Shown here: positions 17,984 to 26,095 of the stretch, one piece after another
Numbering within the stretch: the stretch's first letter is position 1
Layout: every line of letters starts with the position of its first letter
NCBI GenBank assembly: GCA_963820995.1
Contig: CAWGCL010000006.1
Span: 372,001-436,000 of the forward strand
Length of the DNA: 64,000 nucleotides
Direction: 5' to 3'
Source of the DNA: JAGTVG01 sp963820995
Lineage (GTDB): Bacteria; Bacteroidota; Bacteroidia; Cytophagales; Cyclobacteriaceae
Position numbers and translations under genes: made by a program
Notes under the pieces: model-generated
Seen by the model: the letters and a program-made list of their open reading frames with translations, nothing else
Told to the model about the DNA's origin: nothing
Databases searched by the model: none

Positions 17984-19267
17984 CTATAATCCTGTAGCAA
18001 CGGCCTCAGAGCCCCTCTCCTTCCTGAGTTGTTCGCGTATGTTAAGACTTCTATAGAGCTTTATGGGATCGCTAGCTGCATTATTCAGTATCCGTGCTTC
18101 GGCGATCAATGGCCTTAGATCAGTCCTGAAGGCATCTTGTAATATCTCCTGTGCCCTCGTCACATCGTTGTTTTCCCTGGCTTCTTCTAACTTATCCCGA
18201 TCAACGATCAGGGCCTGAGCATAAGCCAGTTTAATGGCCTCAACAGATTGCAATAAGTCTTCAAGCGGATCCTTAACATTGTGAGAAGCATCAATCATCC
18301 AGGCCAATGGTGCATCATCTTTATTTGCACCTTCCATACCATAGACCAGTTCATTAAAGATCAAAAATAATTGATAGGGTTTAATGGCTCCTACGGTAAG
18401 GTCATCGTCCGCAAATTTCGAATCATTAAAATGAAATCCGCCCAACTTATGTTCACCCATCAAGGTTGCAACGATCTGTTCAATATTGGTATTAGGCAAA
18501 TGATGCCCGAGATCTACCAGACAATAGGCTTTCCTGCCCAATTTGGAGGAAAGCAAATAGGATGTTCCCCAATCAGGTATTACGGTTGAATAAAAATTAG
18601 GCTCAAATGGTTTGTATTCGATAAATACCTGCCAGTCATCCGGCAGATGGTCATATATCGATCTTAGAGATTCTAAAGTCCTTGTAAGCGCCTTCCGGAA
18701 ATTCTGTTGCCCGGGAAAATTAGACCCGTCTGCTAACCAAACGGTAAGGGATTTTGATCCTAATCTGATCCCATGATCTATCACCTCTGTGTTATGATCA
18801 ATAGCCAGTTGACGGACATTTGGATCAGTATGAGCAAGGGATCCAAATTTATATGACAAAGGCTGATCGGGTTGATCCTGAAAGGTATTTGAATTAACAG
18901 CATCAAATTTAAGCCCTAGTGATTGCGCAAGTTTTGACACTTCAGTATAATCCTGAGGAATATCCCATGGTATGTGCAAGGATATTGCCCCACTAGATTT
19001 GTTTAAGGCATGCAGGAGCCCTACATCTTCTATTTTCTCTTCAAGGTTTCTCGGTTCACCTCCTGAGGGAAACCGGCCAAACCTGGTGCCTCCGGTTCCA
19101 AGGGCCCATGAAGGAATGGCTACCTGGAAATCTGCTATTTTTTGAATGATCGTGTCAGGATTTATACCCAAGTTATCCAATCGTCCTGATAAATGATCAA
19201 GATTTTGTTTGTGTAATGAACTGTTTTCGGTATTGTGTTCAAGTATTAATGATGATGGCAATCGCAT
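17984..19267 (-). CDS. rhaI: L-rhamnose isomerase, RhaI (Pseudomonas stutzeri) type
   Basis: The 427-residue protein closely follows the RhaI-type TIM-barrel isomerase along its length. Landmarks are VAIPSWALGTGGTRF, SLHIPWD, FDAVNSNTF, LTVWLADGSNFPGQ, the metal ligands in VDLGHHLPNTNIEQ and GGFHFNDSKF, and the DASHN block. The enzyme interconverts L-rhamnose and L-rhamnulose and often also accepts D-allose and other aldoses, using two divalent metal ions. A class II aldolase 3 kb away could act later in the same route, but a rhamnulokinase is not in the window. Family identity is strong; the in vivo sugar is inferred. Confidence 0.85.
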   Translation of the reverse strand: MRLPSSLILEHNTENSSLHKQNLDHLSGRLDNLGINPDTIIQKIADFQVAIPSWALGTGGTRFGRFPSGGEPRNLEEKIEDVGLLHALNKSSGAISLHIPWDIPQDYTEVSKLAQSLGLKFDAVNSNTFQDQPDQPLSYKFGSLAHTDPNVRQLAIDHNTEVIDHGIRLGSKSLTVWLADGSNFPGQQNFRKALTRTLESLRSIYDHLPDDWQVFIEYKPFEPNFYSTVIPDWGTSYLLSSKLGRKAYCLVDLGHHLPNTNIEQIVATLMGEHKLGGFHFNDSKFADDDLTVGAIKPYQLFLIFNELVYGMEGANKDDAPLAWMIDASHNVKDPLEDLLQSVEAIKLAYAQALIVDRDKLEEARENNDVTRAQEILQDAFRTDLRPLIAEARILNNAASDPIKLYRSLNIREQLRKERGSEAVATGL

Positions 19268-19352
19268 ATAAAAAAATATTAGTTTTAATTTTTAACCATT
19301 AAGTAAAAATAAGAAATGATTGAGCGAATTTATCAAAATGGAAGAATAATAG

Positions 19353-20075
19353 CTAGATAAATTTCCCCAGATATGCGACAACTGATTCTTTATACATTTT
19401 GCCTATCGGCAGCATGATTGAGTCTATTTCTATTCCTTCATTATTGTATGCTGAAATTTTTGAAATGGAAATAAGATATGATCTGTGTATTCTTAAGAAC
19501 TGCTTCGCCGGAAGCATTTTCTCTATGTTTTTAATTGTTATTTTACTGATAATCAATCCTCCCTTCTTATAGATCTTAACATAGTCCTTTAAACCTTCAA
19601 TATAATTAATATCTTCTATCCGGATCTTTACATTTTTACGGTCTGCTCTTATCCAGATTGTTCCTTCATTTGACCCGGCTATCTCTCCGCTTTGAAAATT
19701 CAATTTATTATTTTCAGCATTCAAACTATTGAATTTGTCGATTGCCTTGAGAAAGCGGTCGAAAGAAACAGGTTTTAAGAGGTAATCAATAACATCCAAT
19801 TCAAAACCTTCATAAGCAAATTCCCTGTAAGCAGTAACGATAATCACTTTTGGAGGAGAACGGAGCGTTTTAAGAAATTCCAGCCCGGTGATCCTGGGCA
19901 TCTGAATATCTAGAAATATCAGATCAACCGAATTTGATTGCAGATATTCGAAAGCCTGGAGAGCATTATTACAAATCTCAGCTACTGTAAATACTTCAAG
20001 CTTATTAAGATAACTTTCAATTACCTGCGCGGCTATGGGTTCATCATCAACTATCAGGCATTTAATTTCGTTCAT
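19353..20075 (-). CDS. LytTR-family response regulator
   Basis: The 240-residue regulator has an N-terminal receiver domain (about 1-120) with the acidic pair Asp10/Asp11, phospho-acceptor Asp56 in FLDIQMP, and Lys in YLLKPV. The C-terminal LytTR DNA-binding domain (about 135-238) has the IEGLKDYVKIY and FLRIHRSYLIS signatures. Its start overlaps the stop of the sensor kinase by 4 bases, so the two are translationally coupled. The kinase faces a divergent ExbB/MotA-like gene, the most likely local target. Confidence 0.93.
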   Translation of the reverse strand: MNEIKCLIVDDEPIAAQVIESYLNKLEVFTVAEICNNALQAFEYLQSNSVDLIFLDIQMPRITGLEFLKTLRSPPKVIIVTAYREFAYEGFELDVIDYLLKPVSFDRFLKAIDKFNSLNAENNKLNFQSGEIAGSNEGTIWIRADRKNVKIRIEDINYIEGLKDYVKIYKKGGLIISKITIKNIEKMLPAKQFLRIHRSYLISISKISAYNNEGIEIDSIMLPIGKMYKESVVAYLGKFI

Positions 20076-21139
20076 GATATTTTGTCCAATTCAATTTGAA
20101 GTATAATGGTGAAGGTTTTATCGTCTTCATGAATATCAAGTTCATAACGATCAGGATATAATATATCCAACCTCTTTTTTACATTTTTCAATCCAATGCC
20201 TTCGGAATAACCAGTATCATCATTTGCCGAATCCTCAACCGTGGGATTATTGACAACGAATTTCAGATGCCCCGCATCAATTGTGATCTGGATCTTTAGC
20301 CATTGCATTCCAACATCCTTACTTATCCCATGTTTAAAGGCATTTTCCACAAAAGGCTGAAGAAGCATAGGTGCGATAAACTCTTTATTGCTGACCCCAT
20401 TTTCAGAAAATTCAATAGAAAGATCACTATATCTTAATTTTTCCAATTCAAGGTAATCCTTGATATATTGTACCTCACTTTCAATACCGACAAATGGTTT
20501 ATTGCTTTTATAAAGCATATAATCCAGCAATGAAGAGATCTTAAGAACGATTTGAGGGGCATTTTCCGATCCGGCCAATACCAATCCATATAAGTTATTA
20601 AGGGTATTAAACAAAAAATGTGGATGGATTTGAGCTTTCAATAACTTAAGTTCAGCTTCTTTTAACCTTAATTCCATCTCCATACTTTTTTTCTCCAACA
20701 GAAGATTTTTTTTCTCTACTATATTCCATTTACTGATCAGTTTTATTGTCACAGCAAACAGAACGACAAGATAATTTCCGGCTATCAGATATATGACGTT
20801 AAATGAGGCAGGGACCATGTTGCCAGTATTAAAATCAGCGATTACTACAAATGTTAGCAGAACTACATTTAGCCCAAGTGTAATAGAAATAATGAATGAA
20901 TAAATAAAGTATAATACGAACAAAAGGTATTTCTTTTTAAGGACATACCTGGGAACCAGGAAGTAATTCAGAAAATAAGTTGTTCCTATGGTAATTGGCA
21001 ACAGCATGATAACAAATTGAAATGCCCCTCTATAGTCAGAGTTCTCACTTCCGAACAAAAGGGTATAAAAGCTCAAAACCAATAGCCAAAAGAGAACATG
21101 TAGTAGAATCCGGTATTTCTTATAGGAAAAAGATGTCAC
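20072..21139 (-). CDS. LytS/YehU-type sensor histidine kinase
   Basis: The 355-residue kinase has four hydrophobic segments in the first 135 residues, a short coiled coil (about 140-168), and a His_kinase domain. The phospho-acceptor region is QIHPHFLFNTL (about 170-180), and the ATPase N-box is LLQPFVENAFKHG (about 258-270), with glycine boxes toward the C-terminus. There is no separate periplasmic domain, so it probably senses something in or near the membrane. It forms a coupled operon with the LytTR regulator (4-base overlap). Confidence 0.93.
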   Translation of the reverse strand: MTSFSYKKYRILLHVLFWLLVLSFYTLLFGSENSDYRGAFQFVIMLLPITIGTTYFLNYFLVPRYVLKKKYLLFVLYFIYSFIISITLGLNVVLLTFVVIADFNTGNMVPASFNVIYLIAGNYLVVLFAVTIKLISKWNIVEKKNLLLEKKSMEMELRLKEAELKLLKAQIHPHFLFNTLNNLYGLVLAGSENAPQIVLKISSLLDYMLYKSNKPFVGIESEVQYIKDYLELEKLRYSDLSIEFSENGVSNKEFIAPMLLQPFVENAFKHGISKDVGMQWLKIQITIDAGHLKFVVNNPTVEDSANDDTGYSEGIGLKNVKKRLDILYPDRYELDIHEDDKTFTIILQIELDKIS

Positions 21140-21374
21140 GATGCATTATTCAAATTTGTTTAAAATTAATTTTTTTAATTACATTTCAGGACTTTACAAG
21201 AGGAATAAATTGAGAATTTCGACAAAGTAATCACTTTCATCGACCAATGGAGAATTCAACAGTTTTTTAGAGTTGGTCGATAATTATATAGCAATTATCT
21301 ACTTTTTCTTTTTTATTAACTTCGCATTATGTAATCTTGAAGAAAATTTATGTTCAATTTAAATAAATAACACT

Positions 21375-21773
21375 ATGAATACTTTTTTCGAACTACATAT
21401 TATGGGTGGCATTCAGTTTATGTCCGTATTATTTATAATCTTACTGGCGGTAATTGTCCTCTCAGTAATTGGTCTGATCCTGGCTTATGGCCGGCAAAGT
21501 CCAAATATGACAAGATTGACCAATATTATTCTGGGTATCAGATTTCTAGGGGGATTTGCTGCGGTTTGGGGCATACTTGGTCAGGGCATTGGCATATATT
21601 CGGCATGCGTGGCTATTCAGGAAGTACAAGATGTTTCTCCAGCATTATTGGCTGGTGGATTTCAGGTATCAATGATAACCGCCTTATATGGTCTTATTAT
21701 ATTTCTCATCTCACGTATATTCTGGTTCATTTTAAAATCAAGATCAAACACACTATCAGTGAAAAAGAACTGA
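21375..21773 (+). CDS. MotA/TolQ/ExbB-like membrane protein
   Basis: The 132-residue protein has three hydrophobic segments (about 13-40, 50-75, 90-120). The last, LAGGFQVSMITALYGLIIFLISR, resembles the channel-forming helices of the MotA/TolQ/ExbB proton-channel family. It is shorter than standard ExbB (about 220-240) and has no adjacent ExbD/TolR partner, so it may be a distant homologue without channel function. It is divergent from the LytS/LytTR pair and lies 95 bases before an outer-membrane protein gene. Confidence 0.65.
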   Translation: MNTFFELHIMGGIQFMSVLFIILLAVIVLSVIGLILAYGRQSPNMTRLTNIILGIRFLGGFAAVWGILGQGIGIYSACVAIQEVQDVSPALLAGGFQVSMITALYGLIIFLISRIFWFILKSRSNTLSVKKN

Positions 21774-21817
21774 TTGATCTTTTCTGCGATTTTTTATAAC
21801 AATAAGATGGATTTATT

Positions 21818-21825
21818 TATATTTG
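21818..21825 (+). promoter_or_regulatory. Candidate -7 box TATATTTG for the outer-membrane protein gene
   Basis: TATATTTG fits the Bacteroidota -7 consensus. A start near 21832 would give a 37-nt leader before the ATG at 21869. No -33 TTG is present at the usual distance. Confidence 0.45.
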
Positions 21826-21868
21826 CCCAGTAAATCAATAAAAATCCATAATCAAAACAACGATTACT

Positions 21869-22355
21869 ATGAAAAAATTACTTATTCTATCTGTTGTGAT
21901 AATCGGATCTGTTTTCGCATACAATGATTCAAAGGCACAGGCAAGCTGGGAAGTTGGAGCTCGATTTGGATCCCGTGGTTCAGTTGAAGCGACGATTCCT
22001 GTGGGAATGGCCCCCAGAATTCAGCCAGCAGTTTATTTTTATGGAACTAATAGTCTCCCAAATGATTTTGGGATTGCCGGATATTTCGATTGGATGTTCA
22101 AATTAAGCGACGGCCCATCCGGTCTGAAGTTTTTCCCGGGTGTAGGACCTGAATTCTTATTTTAATAATCAATTCAATGTCAGTATCGCTGGAAATTTCG
22201 GAGTTGAATATGCTTTTGAAATTCCATTGACCATTGCCTTTGACTGGAGACCGGCCATATTCCTTACCAATAGTCATGGTTTTGAAGCAGGAAATGTTGG
22301 TATATCGGCTCGATTCAGGTTTGGAGAATCTGTGAAATTTGAGAAAGCTAATTAA
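21869..22355 (+). pseudogene. Small outer-membrane beta-barrel protein gene with one +1 frameshift
   Basis: The first frame (21869-22165) encodes a signal peptide (about 1-24, ending DSKAQ), then beta-strand-like stretches with alternating residues. It ends prematurely at TTTTAA. The second frame continues from 22164 to a TAA at 22353-22355, and its product (AFEIPLTIAFDWRP, VGISARFRFG) completes a typical 161-residue barrel. Removing one T in 22154-22163 gives EFYFNNQF at the join, which reads naturally. A strong terminator follows, so the transcription unit is intact. Either one inserted base or a recent mutation is the cause. Function unknown. Confidence 0.8.
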
Positions 22356-22391
22356 TTGAACAGGAGATATTAAATCAAAATATTTAGATTC

Positions 22392-22420
22392 AAAGCTGAC
22401 CTGGCAGGTCAGCTTTTTTT
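22392..22420 (+). terminator. Strong rho-independent terminator
   Basis: A perfect stem of 11 bp (AAAGCTGACCT/AGGTCAGCTTT) with a 3-base loop is followed by further T. It lies 37 bases after the reconstructed stop of the outer-membrane protein gene, supporting that stop as the true gene end. The next ~190 bases hold nothing recognisable. Confidence 0.9.
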
Positions 22421-22605
22421 ATGTTTCTTTTACAGATCCAGCCATAAAATTTGAGAACGTTGTATTTCTTGTTGATATTATGAACCATATTGATCACCTC
22501 TTGAAAATAAGTTGTATTCGCAACAACTCGAATTAATCCTTATTTTAAGGATTGTTTTAGATATATAAAATGAATAAGTATGAACTAATGTATTTTATAA
22601 AAGGA

Positions 22606-22613
22606 TAGGTTTG
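22606..22613 (+). promoter_or_regulatory. Candidate -7 box TAGGTTTG upstream of the pyruvyl transferase-family gene
   Basis: TAGGTTTG fits TAnnTTTG and lies 56 bases before the start at 22670. No -33 element was found, so this is a weak call. Confidence 0.35.
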
Positions 22614-22669
22614 TTATTTCTCCTGATATGGGATTAATTTGGAAATATTCTTTAGTTTATCAATAGACC

Positions 22670-24001
22670 ATGAACATATCTGAAAGAAGGCGTTTTATTA
22701 AGCAAAGTTTAGGGTTCGCGTTATCACTACCCAGTCTTGTGGGTTTCAAAGTCAATTTCCAGGAAGTGACCTACCCTAAAATCCTGTTCAGGATGGGCTG
22801 GAACATAAATGACAATAACGACCTTGCACTCATCCCGGCTTTATACCGACTGGCACAAAAAACCATTTTAAGAACAGAATTTTATTTATGGCTGGGTGAA
22901 TCAGATGAGAAACTGATGACCATGTTGGAAAAGAATTTCACGAGTCTGAAGCTGATAACCGGAGAAATTGATGATTCCGGGGAACCAACCACGGATGAGT
23001 TAAAAAATGCGCTTTCCGAATCGGATCTGTTTTTTTATACCCCCGGTGCCGCTAAAAACATAAATTGGTCTGACAAAAATAACCCTGGTATTGAAACCAG
23101 ATCTCTGCAATACTGCCTGGATAATGGAATCCCCTATGCCCTTCTGGGACTTGGTCAAATACCGGAAGAAGAAGAAAGTTTTAATCGGTTTATAAAAATA
23201 GCGAATGGCGCAGAGTTTGTATATGGCAGCTCCTCCTCAATTGACAAATTGCTGAAGGACAGAGATATAAAGATCCCAAAACTTCAAATCTCGCCAAATC
23301 CATTATTTGCTTTTGACCTTAGAAACGATACAGAGTCAAGGAAGGTTTTGAAAGGCTTAGCCCTCCTTGACAAGGATTTCTTAGTCCTGGATTTTAAAAC
23401 TCATGGGATATCTAAAGAGAAGCTAGAGGAATATAGCATCAAGATGATAACCCTAATCTCCATATGGATCAAAGAAACGGATAAACAGGTTTTACTCCTG
23501 CCCAATAATGAAGAAGATGTAGAATATACAGTTAAAAATATATACAATCCTTTACCTGAAGACCTTAAACCCAAAGTTGCTATATCCAGAGAAAGACTCA
23601 TGCCAGATATGGCAGCCTCCATATATGAAAAATCGAGAATTGTTTCAGGAATGTCTCTTTTCCCCGGTTGTTCTGCAATCAAATCCGGAATTCCTATAAT
23701 GTTCTTAAGCCCTACCGATGTGAATGCCAGGGCAAAAACAATTGAGGATATGGGTTTAAAAAACAGCATACAAGATATTGATTCCAGAAGTGGAGAAGAA
23801 TTATCAGAAGTTCTATTGGAAATTGATGAAAAATATTTAAATGGTATAATTGAATCTGATAAAGCCCGGGAATATGCCACTAAAAAACTGATGGGTCAGT
23901 TTGATGAGATCAACAGGTTCATAAATAAAATGGCAAGTAAAAAGGAAGAACAAAAGAAAAAGGACAAAAAGAAAAAAGATAAAGAAAACTCACAGGAATA
24001 G
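22670..24001 (+). CDS. Polysaccharide pyruvyl transferase-family protein with Tat-like signal
   Basis: The 443-residue protein resembles the PS_pyruv_trans family: a two-lobed GT-B-like fold with FFYTPGAAKN, PYALLGLGQ and a C-terminal RIVSGMSLFPGCSAIKSGIP segment. The family normally adds ketal-pyruvate to exported sugars in the cytosol using phosphoenolpyruvate. Here the N-terminus carries a twin-arginine pattern (RRRFIKQSL) followed by a hydrophobic stretch, predicting export of a folded protein. The C-terminus is a Lys/Glu-rich tail of about 25 residues. No polysaccharide gene is adjacent. Catalytic activity in the periplasm, where phosphoenolpyruvate is absent, is doubtful, so the role may differ from the family's. 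Confidence 0.72.
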   Translation: MNISERRRFIKQSLGFALSLPSLVGFKVNFQEVTYPKILFRMGWNINDNNDLALIPALYRLAQKTILRTEFYLWLGESDEKLMTMLEKNFTSLKLITGEIDDSGEPTTDELKNALSESDLFFYTPGAAKNINWSDKNNPGIETRSLQYCLDNGIPYALLGLGQIPEEEESFNRFIKIANGAEFVYGSSSSIDKLLKDRDIKIPKLQISPNPLFAFDLRNDTESRKVLKGLALLDKDFLVLDFKTHGISKEKLEEYSIKMITLISIWIKETDKQVLLLPNNEEDVEYTVKNIYNPLPEDLKPKVAISRERLMPDMAASIYEKSRIVSGMSLFPGCSAIKSGIPIMFLSPTDVNARAKTIEDMGLKNSIQDIDSRSGEELSEVLLEIDEKYLNGIIESDKAREYATKKLMGQFDEINRFINKMASKKEEQKKKDKKKKDKENSQE

Positions 24002-24076
24002 TGTTGTATTTTTTTATTCAGGTCCTTTTATTTTAACTTGCTTTAAATTGAATCGTTTTGCATTTTTTTTATCTCT

Positions 24077-25189
24077 ATGAGGAATCTACAAAAGGTACTT
24101 CATATTAATAATTTTCAATTATACAATTTCCTTTTCTGGTTACTGCTGTGCCTTTTTGAAATTTCTAAAACCTATTCTTTCATCTATTTCTATGATTACC
24201 CTTTTAAAGCTGAACAACTTTATATCTGGCCAATTTCCAGATATCTAATTTATTGGATATTGAGTTATTGGTTATTTGACATCTATCTTAAAACCCGCCA
24301 AAAAAGAAAAATTGAGTTTATTGTCTATAATATAATTGCCGGCCTTTTTTACTCTGTGATCCATAAAGTATTGTCGGATATCTCAGGCGTTTTACTTCAA
24401 AGATTGTTTCTAGGACAAGAATCTGGAAACTTTACCGATGTGACGAGTCGCTGGGTCTCAATCTTTTTTGATATTCCAGGAAATTTTATATTTTACTGGG
24501 GTATAATCATCCTGCTTCTCGGCCTTGATTATTACCGGAAATTTGTAGATGAACACACCCGCTATCTTGAAATGGAATCGCAATTAAGCAGAGCCCAATT
24601 AAAGTCTTTAAAGATGCAATTGAATCCACATTTCCTGTTCAATGCATTTAATACCATTTCAATGATGGTAAGGCAGGGCAAAGGCGATACTGCTGTAGTC
24701 ATGATTTCCGGATTAAGTGATATGCTTAGGCATAGTCTTGTGACTGAGCCCAAACAGTTCGTACCCCTGGAGGAGGAAATTGATCTGGTAAAGAAGTACC
24801 TTTTGCTGGAGAGCGAAAGATATAAGGACAGGCTTACTATACAATGGGATATAGAGCCATCATTGTCAAAATTTCTTGTACCCAGCCTTATCCTGCAACC
24901 TATAGTTGAAAATGCCTTTAAACATGGTATATCAAAGAACATCGGGAAGTCTTTATTGCATATAAGAGTCAAAAAAGAGGATCAAGTGTTAATCCTCGAA
25001 GTATTTAATACGGGTTCATACCTTCCCATAAATTGGGATATTAATAAAAATAAAGGCTTGGGATTGGCTAATACAATTAACAGGCTAGTTAAGCTTTATA
25101 AGAAAGATTATAAAATTCAGATAATGGAAAGAGATCAAGGGGTAGCAGTATTGGTAAAAATCCCCGTTATTGAAGAAAAACATCTGTAA
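24077..25189 (+). CDS. LytS/YehU-type sensor histidine kinase
   Basis: The 370-residue kinase has four membrane segments in the first 152 residues, a short helical linker, then the His_kinase domain with His185 in LNPHFLFNA and the N-box LILQPIVENAFKHG. Glycine boxes near the C-terminus (NKGLGLANT) complete the ATPase. It is followed by a LytTR regulator after 8 bases, then by an FtsX permease. The pair probably controls the permease and perhaps the S9 peptidase. Confidence 0.93.
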   Translation: MRNLQKVLHINNFQLYNFLFWLLLCLFEISKTYSFIYFYDYPFKAEQLYIWPISRYLIYWILSYWLFDIYLKTRQKRKIEFIVYNIIAGLFYSVIHKVLSDISGVLLQRLFLGQESGNFTDVTSRWVSIFFDIPGNFIFYWGIIILLLGLDYYRKFVDEHTRYLEMESQLSRAQLKSLKMQLNPHFLFNAFNTISMMVRQGKGDTAVVMISGLSDMLRHSLVTEPKQFVPLEEEIDLVKKYLLLESERYKDRLTIQWDIEPSLSKFLVPSLILQPIVENAFKHGISKNIGKSLLHIRVKKEDQVLILEVFNTGSYLPINWDINKNKGLGLANTINRLVKLYKKDYKIQIMERDQGVAVLVKIPVIEEKHL

Positions 25190-25197
25190 ATACAAAT

Positions 25198-26013
25198 ATG
25201 TCCAACAAAACCATTAAAGCAGTAATAGTAGATGATGAGCCAAATGCCAGAGATGGACTCGAACTGATGCTTTCGAGCGACACAGACATTGAAATGGTTG
25301 GAATATGCAATAATGGCATAGAAGCCATTCAGTTTCTGAAAGAAAAACAGGTAGATCTGCTCTTTCTTGATATACATATGCCTGGAATAGATGGATTTGA
25401 TGTATTGGATAATGTATCAAAAGAAAGATGGCCCTTTGTGGTATTTATAACTGCTTATGATGATTATGCGGTAAAAGCATTTGAATATCATGCGCTCGAC
25501 TATATTCTTAAACCATTCTCAGACGAACGGTTTTTTCAAATGCTTGGAAGAGTGAAACAATCAATATACAGCAATAGAACACTTGAACAGGCCAAAAGAT
25601 ATGAAAAACTAAAAAATGAACTAACCAAGGGAAAATCAACTAATACAGATTTTTTCTATGATGATGAAAATCCCGGTTCTCAAAATCTGGTAATAAAAGA
25701 CAGCGGCAAAATAATTATCATACCTGTAAACAAAATAACATTTATCGAAGCTTTCGACTATTATATTAAAATACATTACGAAGGGCAATTTAAACTTACC
25801 AGGATACCTTTAAAGAATATTCTCCCTCGTCTACCAGAAGACCAATTTATCAGAGTACACCGGTCGTATGTTATTAACATGAATCATATAGAGCAGCTTG
25901 AAAAAAGAGGGAAAGGTGAGACAGTGGCAATACTCAGATCCGGTCAGGAAATAAGGGTTAGTGACACATATAAAAAGGAACTACTTAACCACATTAAGCC
26001 CCCAGAGGATTAA
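25198..26013 (+). CDS. LytTR-family response regulator
   Basis: The 271-residue regulator has a receiver domain with Asp12/Asp13, phospho-acceptor Asp58 in FLDIHMPG and Lys in YILKPF. After a charged linker (about 125-160) comes a LytTR DNA-binding domain (about 165-268) with IEAFDYYIKIH and FIRVHRSYVIN. It is 8 bases after the kinase gene and 82 bases before an FtsX permease, which makes the permease its likely target. Confidence 0.93.
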   Translation: MSNKTIKAVIVDDEPNARDGLELMLSSDTDIEMVGICNNGIEAIQFLKEKQVDLLFLDIHMPGIDGFDVLDNVSKERWPFVVFITAYDDYAVKAFEYHALDYILKPFSDERFFQMLGRVKQSIYSNRTLEQAKRYEKLKNELTKGKSTNTDFFYDDENPGSQNLVIKDSGKIIIIPVNKITFIEAFDYYIKIHYEGQFKLTRIPLKNILPRLPEDQFIRVHRSYVINMNHIEQLEKRGKGETVAILRSGQEIRVSDTYKKELLNHIKPPED

Positions 26014-26095
26014 ATTACTGCATAATCATCCTGATTCACTGCATACTTGAAATTATTACTGATTATGATCCGTAATTTCAAGTAAAAATATAAGT

